DNA from: Oryzomonas japonica
Lineage (GTDB): Bacteria > Desulfobacterota > Desulfuromonadia > Geobacterales > Pseudopelobacteraceae
Assembly: GCF_008802365.1 (NCBI RefSeq)
Contig: NZ_VZQZ01000011.1
Location: 1-64,000 of the forward strand
DNA length: 64,000 bases
Direction of reading: 5' to 3'
Every line of letters begins with the position of its first letter. The first letter of the stretch is position 1. The notes under the pieces are model-generated. The model worked only from the letters and a program-made list of their open reading frames with translations. It did not search any database and was not told where the DNA came from. This document shows, one piece after another, positions 46,164 through 55,652 of this stretch. The position numbers and the translations under genes are program-made.

Positions 46164-46610
46164 CTAACGGGTCAGGGCAAAGGTGCGGCCAATGAGGGAA
46201 ATCCCGATATAGCCGCGCAGTTCCATCCGTTTCGGCGATTTCAGATACATTTTGCACTTGTAGCTCTTACCGGTTTCAGGATCATAGCAGGCCCCGTTTC
46301 CCCACCGGTTGGCGCCCTTGGGGGTGAGCCCTTTCATTACCTCCAAGCCGAGAACAGGGCGCGTCCTCAACGCCGGGTTGGGATTTTTCCTGTCGACCTT
46401 TATCGTCCCGACCGGCCCATCCTTCCTGTCGATGTAGCTCGGCGCTTTCAGCCAGACAATTTTCCCGCAGATTTTATCCCCGCATTTGAAAAATTCCAGC
46501 AGCGAATCGCCCCCATCGGTTTTCCAGGTGCCGAGGATGTCGCTCTGCCCGGTGCCAAAGGCGGTTGTCGCCGTCAGGAGAACAGTCACTAAAAATATCC
46601 ATACCTTCAT
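46164..46610 (-). CDS. DUF2147-family secreted protein
   Basis: 148 residues with a signal peptide (ending TTAFG). DUF2147 marks: ILGTWKTDGGDSLLEFF, ICGKIVWL, GLTPKGANRWGNGACYDPETGKSYKCKMYL, and RGYIGISLIGRTFALTR. Proteins of this family are small beta-barrel (lipocalin-like) periplasmic proteins of unknown role. GGAG precedes the ATG. It follows the GH13 gene by 16 bases, so co-transcription is likely. Confidence 0.88.
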   Translation of the reverse strand: MKVWIFLVTVLLTATTAFGTGQSDILGTWKTDGGDSLLEFFKCGDKICGKIVWLKAPSYIDRKDGPVGTIKVDRKNPNPALRTRPVLGLEVMKGLTPKGANRWGNGACYDPETGKSYKCKMYLKSPKRMELRGYIGISLIGRTFALTR

Positions 46611-46626
46611 ATGTTTACTCCTTTGT

Positions 46627-48414
46627 TCATTGCGAAAAGATCAGCACGCTATAAGGGCCAATAGAAAAAGCGGCATGGCAGGGTAACCCGTCGCACTCAC
46701 CCGGGTCGGCAACCACATCGGTACTCGGATGACTTTGAAAGTCATCGCTGTAGCCTTGCCAATCGCTGTTGAAACGGAGCTTCCACGTGCCTGCGGCCGG
46801 AAAGCCGATAACGTAGCCATCCTGCGGCTCGCGGAAAAAGTTGGCAACGACCACCACGTCGTCCGCCGGTCCCCCCTTGTCCCACCGGTGAAAGGCGATG
46901 ACCTTGCGCTCGTCGTGCAGGTGATAGACCTGGGTGAACTGCCCGCAGAGGCCGCGGGTAAAACCGCCGCAATTGAGACGCAGTCGGATGAGGTCGCGGT
47001 ACAGCCGAACGATGCCATGGAACTCGTCCCGCTGATCCCAGTCCAGGGGGACCGTGTCTCGGAACCATTCTCCTTCGAGAAACTCCTGCCCTTGGAAGAG
47101 CATGGGGATGCCGGGAGCCGTAAAAACCATGGCAGCCGCCAATGTCGAACGCTTCCGCGCGTACCACCCCTTGGGGTCGTTCGGGTTGATTTCTTGGGGT
47201 ATGCGCTCCTTGCCATTCGCTACCTCGTCGTGGGATTCGCTGTAGATGACACGGTCAAAGCTATCCTCGTTGTAGTGGAAACAGATGGCGTCGCGGATGG
47301 CGTCGAGCGAGCGTTGCTCGTCCTGGGAAGTGATTACTGCCAGACGGATCGGGTGGACGAAGTTGGAATCCCACTGGGCGGCGAACCCGGCCCCCCCGGC
47401 CCCGACATCCTTGGTAAGCCATTTGTTGTTCTGCAAGTCCTCCGCGATCGTGATCAGGCCGGCGAATTTTTGATCGATCTGGTCGTTGAGCCACTGGAGC
47501 AGGCTCCACCCTTCGGGCAGGTCATGGTCGCAGGAACCGTCGACGGTGCGGATGAACTGGGTGCAGTCGAAGCGTATGCCGTCGACATGATACTCTTCGA
47601 GCCACATGAAGACGTTGTCGCGGATGAATTCACGCACCTCGTCACGCCCGTAGTCGGGCCGGGTATCCCCCCACGGTGTGTGCGCCCGGACGTCGTTGAA
47701 GAAGTAGATCCCGCCGAGGTTGTTCTCGGACCAGCCGTCGAACTGCCAAAGATCGAGGTCGCTCGGCCCCAGGTGGTTATAGACGACGTCGAGGATCACC
47801 GCGATGCCCTGTTCGTGGGCATGTTTGATGAACCGCTTAAATGCCAGGGGGCCTCCATAGGCGAGCTCAACGGAAAAGATATGGGCGGGGTTGTAGCCCC
47901 ATGACCGTTCTCCCGCAAACTCGCTCACCGGCATGATCTGGATCGCATTGACGCCGAGCTTCTTCAAATGCTCCAGCCGCGCCGTTACCGATGCGAACTT
48001 ACCCGGATGGTCGTTATCCTCCTGATCGTTGAACGTGCCGACATGCAGTTCGTAGATGACGAGCTCGTTCCACGGTGCAGCCCGGAAGTCGTCACCCTGC
48101 CAATCGAAGTTCGGGTCGTGAACGATGGCGTTGCCGACCGAATTGGTCACCTCGCGGGCATACGGGTCGATGCGTTTGAGCGTGCCCGCTGCGGTGGTCA
48201 GCAGGAACTTGTACTGATCGCCCACATTGGCCTCGGTCACATCGGCGTACCAATAGCCGTTTTCTTCGGCTTGCAGGGGATGTTTGTCACCGTCCCACCC
48301 GTTGAACGTCCCTATGACGGATACGTATTGTGCATGGGGCGCCCACACGCGGAATCCGACCCCGCCTGTATGAGGTATCGCCCCCATGCCCCTGGTCTTC
48401 GTTTCGTCGCTCAT
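46627..48414 (-). CDS. GH13 alpha-glucan branching-type enzyme
   Basis: 595 residues. The N-terminal CBM48/E-set domain (VWAPHAQYVSVIGTFNGWDG, about 20-105) precedes the GH13 barrel: DVVYNHLG (region I), DGIRFDCTQF (catalytic Asp), ITIAEDLQNN (catalytic Glu) and SESHDEVAN (region IV). It is close to GlgB and maltooligosyltrehalose trehalohydrolase families. No glycogen or trehalose genes are adjacent, so the reaction (branching versus hydrolysis) is unresolved. AGGAGG precedes the ATG. Confidence 0.85.
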   Translation of the reverse strand: MSDETKTRGMGAIPHTGGVGFRVWAPHAQYVSVIGTFNGWDGDKHPLQAEENGYWYADVTEANVGDQYKFLLTTAAGTLKRIDPYAREVTNSVGNAIVHDPNFDWQGDDFRAAPWNELVIYELHVGTFNDQEDNDHPGKFASVTARLEHLKKLGVNAIQIMPVSEFAGERSWGYNPAHIFSVELAYGGPLAFKRFIKHAHEQGIAVILDVVYNHLGPSDLDLWQFDGWSENNLGGIYFFNDVRAHTPWGDTRPDYGRDEVREFIRDNVFMWLEEYHVDGIRFDCTQFIRTVDGSCDHDLPEGWSLLQWLNDQIDQKFAGLITIAEDLQNNKWLTKDVGAGGAGFAAQWDSNFVHPIRLAVITSQDEQRSLDAIRDAICFHYNEDSFDRVIYSESHDEVANGKERIPQEINPNDPKGWYARKRSTLAAAMVFTAPGIPMLFQGQEFLEGEWFRDTVPLDWDQRDEFHGIVRLYRDLIRLRLNCGGFTRGLCGQFTQVYHLHDERKVIAFHRWDKGGPADDVVVVANFFREPQDGYVIGFPAAGTWKLRFNSDWQGYSDDFQSHPSTDVVADPGECDGLPCHAAFSIGPYSVLIFSQ

Positions 48415-48441
48415 GAAGATACCCTCCTGAAATCCCGATTA

Positions 48442-49314
48442 CTAGCCGTCGGCCGATGTTCCAGGTCTGCTCTCCAGTTCCGCAATAACCTGGGCTCCCA
48501 ACAGCACGATTATTGCTACAGCCTGCATACTGATAAGGGCAACCACCGTGATGGCGATGGTGCCGTAAATAACGTTAACCATGGTCACTACAGAGTAATA
48601 CCAGATCAGCACCCGGCGGGTAATCTCCCAGAGGAGTGTTGCGGTTATTCCACCGATGAGCGCGTGACGAAACCTGACCCGCTCAGCCGGCATCACCAGA
48701 TAGATGGAACTGAGCATCAGCACCTCGCCGCCTATCCCCAGGATATAGAGCGCCGCCCCGGTGGCGCCCCCAAGGTTCAGACTCCCCCCGAACATGGCCA
48801 CGGGCCTGTTTTCCAGCGTCTCGATTGCCCCCACGACAAACGATACCAGCACGACCCCCAGGCCGATCAAAAAGATGTACACATAGGGTATGATTGCGGA
48901 GACAAAAAAGTTACGGCGTTGGGTCTTAGCCCGCTGGGAAAAAATTACCATCATGGCATTTTCCAGCATGGAAAAGGCGGTAGAACCGAAAAACAACATG
49001 CCGATACCACCTATGATACCGACCACCGTGCGGTGCTCAAGGAATGCCCGCACCTGCTCGGTCAATGTTGTCGCATAGCCGGGGATCACCATTTCCAGAT
49101 ACGTCGACAGGGTATGGATCAACTGCTGCTCTTCGATAAAATGGGTCAGGACGGTAAGGGCAAGGATTGACAGGGGGATGATCGACAGCAGGGTATAGTA
49201 GGCGATAGCGCCGGACAGCAAAAGGCCCTGGTTATGTATGAATCCGCGCGTCACCCGTTGCAGGAAATCGAAGAGGCGGGCCATGGCCCGATATGCATCG
49301 CGTCGTCTGTTCAT
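48442..49314 (-). CDS. YihY/virulence factor BrkB family membrane protein
   Basis: Inner-membrane protein with six helices in the BrkB/YihY arrangement: GAIAYYTLLSIIPLSILAL, GIIGGIGMLFFGSTAFSMLENAMMVIF, and the later NVIYGTIAITVVALISMQAVAIIVLLGAQVIAELE. No RNase BN activity is known for this family despite older names. Start at 49314 is chosen for the usual N-terminal length; the site upstream is poor and 49284 or 49368 are alternatives. It reads toward the GH13 gene. Confidence 0.85.
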   Translation of the reverse strand: MNRRRDAYRAMARLFDFLQRVTRGFIHNQGLLLSGAIAYYTLLSIIPLSILALTVLTHFIEEQQLIHTLSTYLEMVIPGYATTLTEQVRAFLEHRTVVGIIGGIGMLFFGSTAFSMLENAMMVIFSQRAKTQRRNFFVSAIIPYVYIFLIGLGVVLVSFVVGAIETLENRPVAMFGGSLNLGGATGAALYILGIGGEVLMLSSIYLVMPAERVRFRHALIGGITATLLWEITRRVLIWYYSVVTMVNVIYGTIAITVVALISMQAVAIIVLLGAQVIAELESRPGTSADG

Positions 49315-49416
49315 GATTCGGTTCGATCCACCACAGCAACCGTTGCGGGACTCCAGCCGGCCAAACATCAGATCCGCAACTCCGCGCCACTAACCGCTGA
49401 CAGCGACCTGTTCCCC

Positions 49417-51426
49417 TCACCTGTCCAGTAGTGCCTCTTGCACCTTGACGGCCAGGTCCTTCATGGAAAAAGGCTTCTGGATGAAGTTTACCCCCTCGTC
49501 CAGCACCCCCCGGTGGGCGATCACGTCGGCCGTATAGCCGGACATGAACAGGATCTTCACGCCGGGGTACAGGGATAACAGCCGTTTCGCCAAGTCCCGG
49601 CCATTCATATCCGGCATGACGACATCGGTGATGACGAGATGTATCTCGCAAGCATGTTCCTCAAACAGCGCAACGGCCTCTCCCGGCGCGCCCGCAACCA
49701 ACACCCGGTACCCCAATTCTTCCAGCATCATTTTTTCCACCGTCAAAATTGCCGGTTCGTCCTCCACCACCAGCACCGTCTCGCCATGGCCCCTGGGAAT
49801 TTGTGCCTTCTTCCCCCGAGGGGAAACAACAGCTTGGTCGGCGTAGCGGGGCAGGTAGATTCTAAAGGTCGTTCCTTTGCCCGGTTCGCTGTAGACATTG
49901 ATGAATCCGTTGTTCTGCTTGACGATACCATACACCGTCGATAGCCCCAGGCCGGTCCCATGGCCCAACTCCTTGCTCGTGAAAAACGGTTCGAAGATTT
50001 GGCCGAGAGTTTCCTTGTCCATGCCGTACCCATCGTCGCTGACGGCTAGCAGCACGTAGTCTCCTACGAGGAACCCGGCGTGTTGAGCGCAGTATGCCTC
50101 GTCAAAATAGGCGTATTCCGTTTCGATAGTGACCTTGCCGACATCGTCAATGGCATCCCGGGCATTGACGCAAAGATTGGCCAGGATCTGGTTGACCTGC
50201 ACCGGGTCCATCATGACCGGGCAGAGCCCCTTCTCGGGCAGCCAGGCCAGGTCGATGTCCTCGCCCATGAGCCGCCTGAGCATGGTGATCATGCTCTCCA
50301 CGTTCTGGTTCAGGTCGAACACCACGGGCATGATGGTCTGCTTGCGGGCGAACGCCAACAATTGCCGGGTGATATCCGTGGAGCGTTGTGCCGCCTTGAA
50401 AATTTCCTCAAGGTTGGCATGCAGCGGTTGGTCCGGGTCCACCTTGTTCATGGCCAGTTCCGTCTGGCCGAGGATCACGCTGAGCATATTGTTGTAATCG
50501 TGGGCCACGCCGCCAGCCAGAAGGCCGACCGCCTCCATCTTCTGAGACTGGCGGAACTGGGACTCCAGGGAAAGTTTCTCGGTGATGTCCTCAACCAGTT
50601 CGATCACCGCCTCCACCTCGCCGGACGAACTGAGGATCGGTGATGAAACGATGCGATAGTTACGCACGCCGCCTCTGTGTGTTTGATGCTTTTTCGTTGT
50701 ACCCTCGTGGACCAGGCCGTCCCGTAGTGTCTTCTGGGTTGGACAGTCGTCACACACGGCATCGAGGGGCGGTTCGTTGAACGCATGGTAGCAGATGCTG
50801 CGCTGCCCCAGGTCGATGGCAGGGAACCATTCGCGCATCTGGCGGTTCAACTCAAGGAGCTCCATCTCTGGATTGATGAGGGCTACGCCGATGGCGATAT
50901 TGTCGAGGATGCTGCGCGTCTTGGCCTCGCTCTCCGCCAAGGCCTTTTCGACCCGCTTGCGCGCGGTAATGTCGCGGATGTTGCACTGAATCACCTTGCC
51001 GCCGTCCACCAGGTAAACATTGCTGACAAACTCCACGGAAATGGGCTTACCATCGCAGGCTTTCAGGGGCAGATCCTCGTAACGGATGTATTCGTTGTCC
51101 TGTAGTACCCGGAAAGCCTCGCGAGAGGCAGCGATGTCTTTGAATTTGCCGACCTCCCAGATATATTTCCCGCATATTTCCTCGTACGAGTAACCGAGCA
51201 GCCGTATCAGGAATGGATTGACGTCAACCACCTTGCCCGAATCGGCATCGAGGATCAGGATACCATCCTTGGCTGATTCAAAGAGCCGCCGGTAGCGCTT
51301 CTCGGAATCCTGCAGCGTCGCCAGGGCACTATCCTTTTCCAATAGCGTTTTTTCCAGCAGGGCGACTTGCCGCTTCAGTTCGGCGTTGGCGAGGAGGATC
51401 TGGTGTTCGTTCCCTTTTTCCGGCAT
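49417..51426 (-). CDS. Hybrid sensor histidine kinase (PAS-PAS-HisKA-HATPase-REC)
   Basis: Soluble 669-residue kinase: a coiled coil (about 8-40), PAS (about 45-165), a second PAS with a CYHAFNEPPLDAVCDDCPT insert, the His box AGGVAHDYNNMLS, ATPase motifs NLCVNARDA, DDGYGMDKE, GTGLGLSTVYGIVKQ, and a receiver domain with VVEDEPAI, the phospho-acceptor Asp in LVITDVVMPDMNG, and the Lys in IQKPF. The ATG at 51426 with GAGG upstream is used. It is 46 bases downstream of the next kinase, so the two are probably co-expressed. Confidence 0.9.
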   Translation of the reverse strand: MPEKGNEHQILLANAELKRQVALLEKTLLEKDSALATLQDSEKRYRRLFESAKDGILILDADSGKVVDVNPFLIRLLGYSYEEICGKYIWEVGKFKDIAASREAFRVLQDNEYIRYEDLPLKACDGKPISVEFVSNVYLVDGGKVIQCNIRDITARKRVEKALAESEAKTRSILDNIAIGVALINPEMELLELNRQMREWFPAIDLGQRSICYHAFNEPPLDAVCDDCPTQKTLRDGLVHEGTTKKHQTHRGGVRNYRIVSSPILSSSGEVEAVIELVEDITEKLSLESQFRQSQKMEAVGLLAGGVAHDYNNMLSVILGQTELAMNKVDPDQPLHANLEEIFKAAQRSTDITRQLLAFARKQTIMPVVFDLNQNVESMITMLRRLMGEDIDLAWLPEKGLCPVMMDPVQVNQILANLCVNARDAIDDVGKVTIETEYAYFDEAYCAQHAGFLVGDYVLLAVSDDGYGMDKETLGQIFEPFFTSKELGHGTGLGLSTVYGIVKQNNGFINVYSEPGKGTTFRIYLPRYADQAVVSPRGKKAQIPRGHGETVLVVEDEPAILTVEKMMLEELGYRVLVAGAPGEAVALFEEHACEIHLVITDVVMPDMNGRDLAKRLLSLYPGVKILFMSGYTADVIAHRGVLDEGVNFIQKPFSMKDLAVKVQEALLDR

Positions 51427-51472
51427 AGCCACAACCTCGTAAATTCGTGTCAGCCATGGGACGGCAGCCACG

Positions 51473-52816
51473 TCAAATCTGGATTCTGAACTCCGCGCCG
51501 CTCCCGGTATTGCGTACCGTAAGCTGTCCTCCCATACTTTTCTCGATGATGGCCTTGGACATGAAAAGGCCGATCCCGATTCCATTGTCAGACGACTTGG
51601 TGGTAAAGTAGGGTTCAAACAATCTGCTTATGATCTCGTCGGCGATGCCGCCGCCGTTATCAGTTATGGTGACCACCGATGCGTCCCCTTCCGCAAGGGA
51701 GCGGATCGAAATCAGGGCGTCGCTGACCTTGTGCCCGACCAGCGCATCCCGAGCGTTCATCAGGATATTCAGGAGCACTTGGGCGTATTCGTTGGGATAG
51801 CCGCTGACCATTGGATTTTCTCCCGCCTGAAAATCGACAGTTATCCGCTGATCCTGAAAGCTCTTTTCGATGAGGGAGAGCGTGCGCACGATCACCTGAT
51901 TAACGTCAAAGGTGGACGGTTCCTTGTCGGACCTGAAAAAATTCCTGAAGTCGTCGATGGTCCGGGACATATGCAGGATTACATCCATGCTCTTTGCAAC
52001 ATTTTCTTCCAGAAACTCCTTGCTGAATGTGCCTGTGTCGTAGACGATCGGCAGCTCCTGTAGGTAGAGGCCGAGCGTATTCAACGGCTGTCGCCATTGA
52101 TGGGCGATATTGTTGATCATCTCGCCCATAACGGCCCGGCGGTCCTGCAGGATCAGCATCTGGTCCTTTTGGCGCAGATCGTCCACGGCCCCGGAGATGC
52201 GCATCTCCAGGGAGCGATTGAGTTCTTCAAGTTCCCGTCGTTTTTCGGCGAGCGCCTCTTCGGCACGTCTGCGCCCGGTAATGTCGATGACCGCAGCGCG
52301 GCACCCCCTCCCCACCCCGAAGGCATCGGCCTCGATCTGCACGAAGATTGGAGGATTATCCCCCGCCGCGAGCGTCGTCTCACAGGACTCCCTGACCCGG
52401 CTCGCAAACACCTTGCGGAGGAATGCGGCAAAGTGCGGACGGGCTTCGCCGGCGACGAACTGGTCGAAGCGTCTGCCCATGAGCAGCGAGCGCTCTATCC
52501 CGAGAAGGCTGGCACCGCCCAGGTTCGCGGCGCGGATAACCCCGGCGCCGTCGAGGTTGAAGTAGCCGATCGGGGCAAAATCGTAGAGGTCGGTATACCG
52601 TTCCAGGGCCTTTTCAATCTCGTCCCTTGCCTGGCGCAACTCCGCATTTTGCATCTCCAACTCGATCTGGTGGACCTCAAGCTCGTGAACGAGCCTCTGC
52701 ATCTCTTCCCCGCTCAGGGGTGGCTCCACTCCAGCCGCTTTCGCACGCAACCGTTCTTCCGCCTGGCGGCGCAGCTCGTCTGTTGTTGTCAGGCTCTTGC
52801 CAGAGGCGATTGCCAT
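51473..52816 (-). CDS. PAS sensor histidine kinase
   Basis: 447 residues without membrane helices: long coiled coil (about 10-75), PAS domain (about 75-190), second coiled coil, His box MGEMINNIAHQWRQPLNTLG, ATPase motifs NILMNARDALVG, DNGGGIADE, GIGIGLFMSK, ending GAEFRIQI. Same subfamily as the membrane kinase at 4596-5663. No receiver gene of its own; the hybrid kinase downstream carries one. GGGAG precedes the ATG. It follows the lmo0937-type gene by 33 bases. Confidence 0.9.
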   Translation of the reverse strand: MAIASGKSLTTTDELRRQAEERLRAKAAGVEPPLSGEEMQRLVHELEVHQIELEMQNAELRQARDEIEKALERYTDLYDFAPIGYFNLDGAGVIRAANLGGASLLGIERSLLMGRRFDQFVAGEARPHFAAFLRKVFASRVRESCETTLAAGDNPPIFVQIEADAFGVGRGCRAAVIDITGRRRAEEALAEKRRELEELNRSLEMRISGAVDDLRQKDQMLILQDRRAVMGEMINNIAHQWRQPLNTLGLYLQELPIVYDTGTFSKEFLEENVAKSMDVILHMSRTIDDFRNFFRSDKEPSTFDVNQVIVRTLSLIEKSFQDQRITVDFQAGENPMVSGYPNEYAQVLLNILMNARDALVGHKVSDALISIRSLAEGDASVVTITDNGGGIADEIISRLFEPYFTTKSSDNGIGIGLFMSKAIIEKSMGGQLTVRNTGSGAEFRIQI

Positions 52817-52849
52817 TGAGAAGCTCCCTTGTTCCTGGGTTTTCGAGGT

Positions 52850-52999
52850 CTACAGGACCTTTCGCCCTTGAATAATGCGCACCAGCACCACGACAATGGC
52901 AATTACGAGCAGGATATGGATCAGGCCGCCCATGGTATATGACGTAACCATCCCCAGCACCCATAACACGATCAGGATCACACAGATTGTCCACAGCAT
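52850..52999 (-). CDS. lmo0937-family small membrane protein
   Basis: 49 residues with two hydrophobic helices split by GMVTSYTMGGLIH, ending RIIQGRKVL. This pattern is the lmo0937 family, tiny membrane proteins of unknown role that often accompany BON and CsbD-type stress genes. Two ATGs lie four bases apart; the downstream one (52999) is in frame, with GGGGAGG upstream. Confidence 0.85.
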   Translation of the reverse strand: MLWTICVILIVLWVLGMVTSYTMGGLIHILLVIAIVVVLVRIIQGRKVL

Positions 53000-53055
53000 A
53001 GCATCCTCCCCGTTTCTTGGTGTTTTTGACTACCCCTGTTTGGCGTCCGGCAGTG

Positions 53056-53080
53056 CAGAAAAAAACCCGCCGGAGCGGGT
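53056..53080 (-). terminator. Rho-independent terminator after the BON gene
   Basis: On the minus strand ACCCGC-TCCG-GCGGGT forms a 6-bp stem and is followed by seven or eight T residues. It lies 22 bases after the BON gene stop. Confidence 0.75.
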
Positions 53081-53101
53081 CGTAAATCTGGGATCGTGCC
53101 G

Positions 53102-53416
53102 CTATTTCACAACCAGGTCGTTTTTCACCGATTCGACGCCAGTAACCTTGCCGGCGACCTCACCGGCCCTGGTAACGCTCTGTTGCGAATCGACAAAGCC
53201 GCTGAGCTGTACTACCCCTTTGAATGTCTTGACATTGATCTGCAACGTTTTCAGCGTTGCTTCGTCAAATATGGCGGCCTTTACCTTGGTTGTGATGACC
53301 GAGTCATCCACATACTGGCCGGTGCTTTCATGCTTTTGCGTGGCGGCGCACCCCAGGAAAGCGGTTATGAACCCCATGCAAACCAGTAATTTCATGATGC
53401 GATGCAGTTGAGCCAT
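53102..53416 (-). CDS. BON-domain lipoprotein
   Basis: 104 residues: lipoprotein signal with AFLGC at about residue 23, then one BON domain (VDDSVITTKVKAAIF, LKTLQINVKTFKGVVQLSGFVDS, GVESVKNDLVVK). BON proteins bind phospholipid and help stabilise the outer membrane under osmotic or envelope stress (as OsmY/DolP). AGGAG is placed well before the first ATG. It has its own terminator. Confidence 0.9.
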   Translation of the reverse strand: MAQLHRIMKLLVCMGFITAFLGCAATQKHESTGQYVDDSVITTKVKAAIFDEATLKTLQINVKTFKGVVQLSGFVDSQQSVTRAGEVAGKVTGVESVKNDLVVK

Positions 53417-53489
53417 GATGTTCTCCTTTTCTGTTGAGCGGTAACCTTGCCAAGCAGTTCCGACCCACTACCATGCCGCACCGCTTTGC

Positions 53490-53520
53490 GGCAAAAAGCG
53501 AGAAAGGGCGTATCGCGGCA
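53490..53520 (-). terminator. Probable terminator after the double-OmpA gene
   Basis: A hairpin with nine-base arms, AAAGGGCGT paired with ACGCCCTTT around an eight-base loop, lies about 25-55 bases past the stop. On the minus strand a T-rich tract follows a few bases later. Confidence 0.6.
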
Positions 53521-53545
53521 CGCCCTTTTCGGATGCCTCTTCGCA

Positions 53546-54682
53546 CTACTTCTTGATCACGCAGTCGATGATGGCGTTGATCCTACGGTTTTTCTGCCTC
53601 CCCTCGGGAGAGGTGTTATAGGCGATGGCACGGGTGGAGCCATATCCCTTGGCGGAAAGCCGTGAGCGTTCGATGCCATGTTTATCCGCCAGGTAGTTCA
53701 CCACGTTTTCGGCCCGCTGCCGGGAGAGCTGCATGTTGTAATCCTGAGCTCCGACGTTGTCGGTATGCCCCTCGATCACGGCGGTGGTCGTCGGGTACTT
53801 CTTCATGTACTCGCCCACCCCGTCGATCTCGCCGTAATAGCCGGGTTTGATCTCTGCGCTATCCGTAGCAAATTCCATCTTCAAGGTCATGCAGAGCCTC
53901 TCGGCGGGCTGGGCGAGATCCTTGACATCGAGAGCACAGTCGATGATGGCTTCGATACGCCGATTTTTCTGTTTCCCGGCGTCGGTCGCGTTGTCGGCGA
54001 TCGGTTTTGCTTTGCCGTACCCCTTGGCGGAGAGGCGGGAGGGATCGATGCCGAAATCATTCGTCAGGGACTTCACCACGCTCTCGGCGCGCCGCTGGGA
54101 AAGCTGCATGTTGTAATCGGCGCTGCCGACTTCGTCGGCATATCCCTCGATGGTGGCGGTGGTCGTCGGGTTTCTTTTCATGAATTCGCCGACCTTGGCG
54201 ACTTCATCGTGATACTGGGGACGGATGTCGGCCCTGTTGATGTCGAACTCGATATCCAGGGAAACGCAGTATTTCATCCGCTCCGGGGTCGGTTCAGCGG
54301 CCGGGACCGCGAGAATAGCGGCTTCCTCCGGTTGGGGCGTCACTTCCCTGGTTGTTTGCGGAGGGCAGAGGGCATTAGCCAGTGCGGTAGCCTGTTTTGC
54401 CAGTGCGGCGCCCTCCTCGGTGTGGCATGCCCTGAATACATCGTAGGCGTGGTTCTTGGCATCCTCGGCGGCCTTGAATTCGGCAGGGCAGGTCTTGTCC
54501 TTTCCTGCCAGACGCGCCGCCTCAACCGCCCGATCCGCTTCCTGCATTTCGTAACGGATATAATGGCCAGGTATATCGCCGCGCTTTGTATTTACCTCGT
54601 AATTGGCACACCCGAAGAGCATGCCTGCGGAGGTTGCCGCGATCAGGAAGGAAGAAATTCTCCATGCTTTTGTCATGTCCAT
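53546..54682 (-). CDS. OmpA-like lipoprotein with two tandem peptidoglycan-binding domains
   Basis: 378 residues. Lipoprotein signal with MLFGC at about residue 25, a DUF4398-like helical stretch rich in Ala/Lys (about 40-110), then two OmpA C-terminal domains in a row: first with DIEFDINRADIRPQYHDEV...GYADEVGSADYN (about 140-250), second with MEFATDSAEIKPGYYGEI...GHTDNVGAQDYN (about 265-375). Both keep the Asp and Arg (NRRI) that hold diaminopimelate. Tandem copies in one lipoprotein are uncommon. AGGAG precedes the ATG. Confidence 0.9.
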   Translation of the reverse strand: MDMTKAWRISSFLIAATSAGMLFGCANYEVNTKRGDIPGHYIRYEMQEADRAVEAARLAGKDKTCPAEFKAAEDAKNHAYDVFRACHTEEGAALAKQATALANALCPPQTTREVTPQPEEAAILAVPAAEPTPERMKYCVSLDIEFDINRADIRPQYHDEVAKVGEFMKRNPTTTATIEGYADEVGSADYNMQLSQRRAESVVKSLTNDFGIDPSRLSAKGYGKAKPIADNATDAGKQKNRRIEAIIDCALDVKDLAQPAERLCMTLKMEFATDSAEIKPGYYGEIDGVGEYMKKYPTTTAVIEGHTDNVGAQDYNMQLSRQRAENVVNYLADKHGIERSRLSAKGYGSTRAIAYNTSPEGRQKNRRINAIIDCVIKK

Positions 54683-54710
54683 TGTTTTCTCCTTTTCAGA
54701 GGGTATCTGC

Positions 54711-55583
54711 CTACCTTCGGTCCTGTTTTTCTTCCCCGCCCCTTTCAGGTTTTCCCTGCTGGGGTCTGGATTGTTGTGGCGTCTCCTGGCGTTGCGGCTG
54801 TACGTGTTGTGGTTGAGCTTCCCGGGATTGCGGCCGCTGTTGTTGCGGCTGCTGCACCTCCCGTGATTGTGGCCTTGCGGGTTGAGATTGCGGCCGGAAT
54901 TGTTGCGGCTGCGCCGCTCGGGGTTGCGGTCTCTGTTGTTGCGGTTTTGCCGTCTCCCGTGGTTGCTGCTTTACCGGTTGGGACTGCGGCCGGGATTGCT
55001 GCGGCCTGACCTCCCGGGATTGTGGCCGCTGTTGTTGAGGCCTGGTGACCTCTCGCGATTGCGGTTGTGCCTGGGATCTCGGTTGGACCGTCTGAGACGG
55101 TTGTTGTGATCGCGCTCGGGGTTTCAAACCCTGGACGCCCCACGTCTGTTGTTTCTCCCAATGCTTGTTCTTTTCCCAGCTGCGCCAGTTCCGTTGGACC
55201 TGTTGGTGGGGTATGCGCCGGTAGTTCCATTGATGGCCTTCCCAGCGATGATTCCGGTAGTCATTCCTCCAACCTGACGGTATTTCGGTATAGAAGGATG
55301 GCGTCCTCTGATAGTAGGACCAACCCGAGTCATAGAACCGTGACCGATACCAGCGTCCGTCCCAGGGACGCCACCACCAGCCGTTGTAGAAAAAGATGTC
55401 CGCATCTATGTCAGGCACGACATAGACATAGGTTTCAGGTATCACTATCATCTCTGGTGGTGAGACGAATACTATGGGCGGGGGCAGGGAAATGCTGATG
55501 CCCACCTCTACCCCGGCCATCACGGGAAGAGTTACTACCTGAACCAACGTAAAAATGAGTGTTCCCAAAAGTAATTTTTTCAT
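54711..55583 (-). CDS. Secreted Gln/Pro/Arg-rich repeat protein
   Basis: 290 residues. Signal peptide (to about residue 23), then an aromatic-rich domain (FFYNGWWWRPWDGRWYRS...WGVQG, about 60-150), then about 135 residues of low-complexity repeats built from QPQSREV and RPQQQRPQ units. The aromatic domain recurs in Geobacter-type surface proteins of unknown role; the tail is likely disordered. GAGGTG precedes the ATG. It is in the envelope/stress island next to Spy/CpxP and OmpA genes. Confidence 0.75.
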   Translation of the reverse strand: MKKLLLGTLIFTLVQVVTLPVMAGVEVGISISLPPPIVFVSPPEMIVIPETYVYVVPDIDADIFFYNGWWWRPWDGRWYRSRFYDSGWSYYQRTPSFYTEIPSGWRNDYRNHRWEGHQWNYRRIPHQQVQRNWRSWEKNKHWEKQQTWGVQGLKPRARSQQPSQTVQPRSQAQPQSREVTRPQQQRPQSREVRPQQSRPQSQPVKQQPRETAKPQQQRPQPRAAQPQQFRPQSQPARPQSREVQQPQQQRPQSREAQPQHVQPQRQETPQQSRPQQGKPERGGEEKQDRR

Positions 55584-55652
55584 GGTGTCACCTCACCATT
55601 AACACATGGAATGGCGTGTATTCATGGCAAGTCCTCCTTTAATGATTCATTG

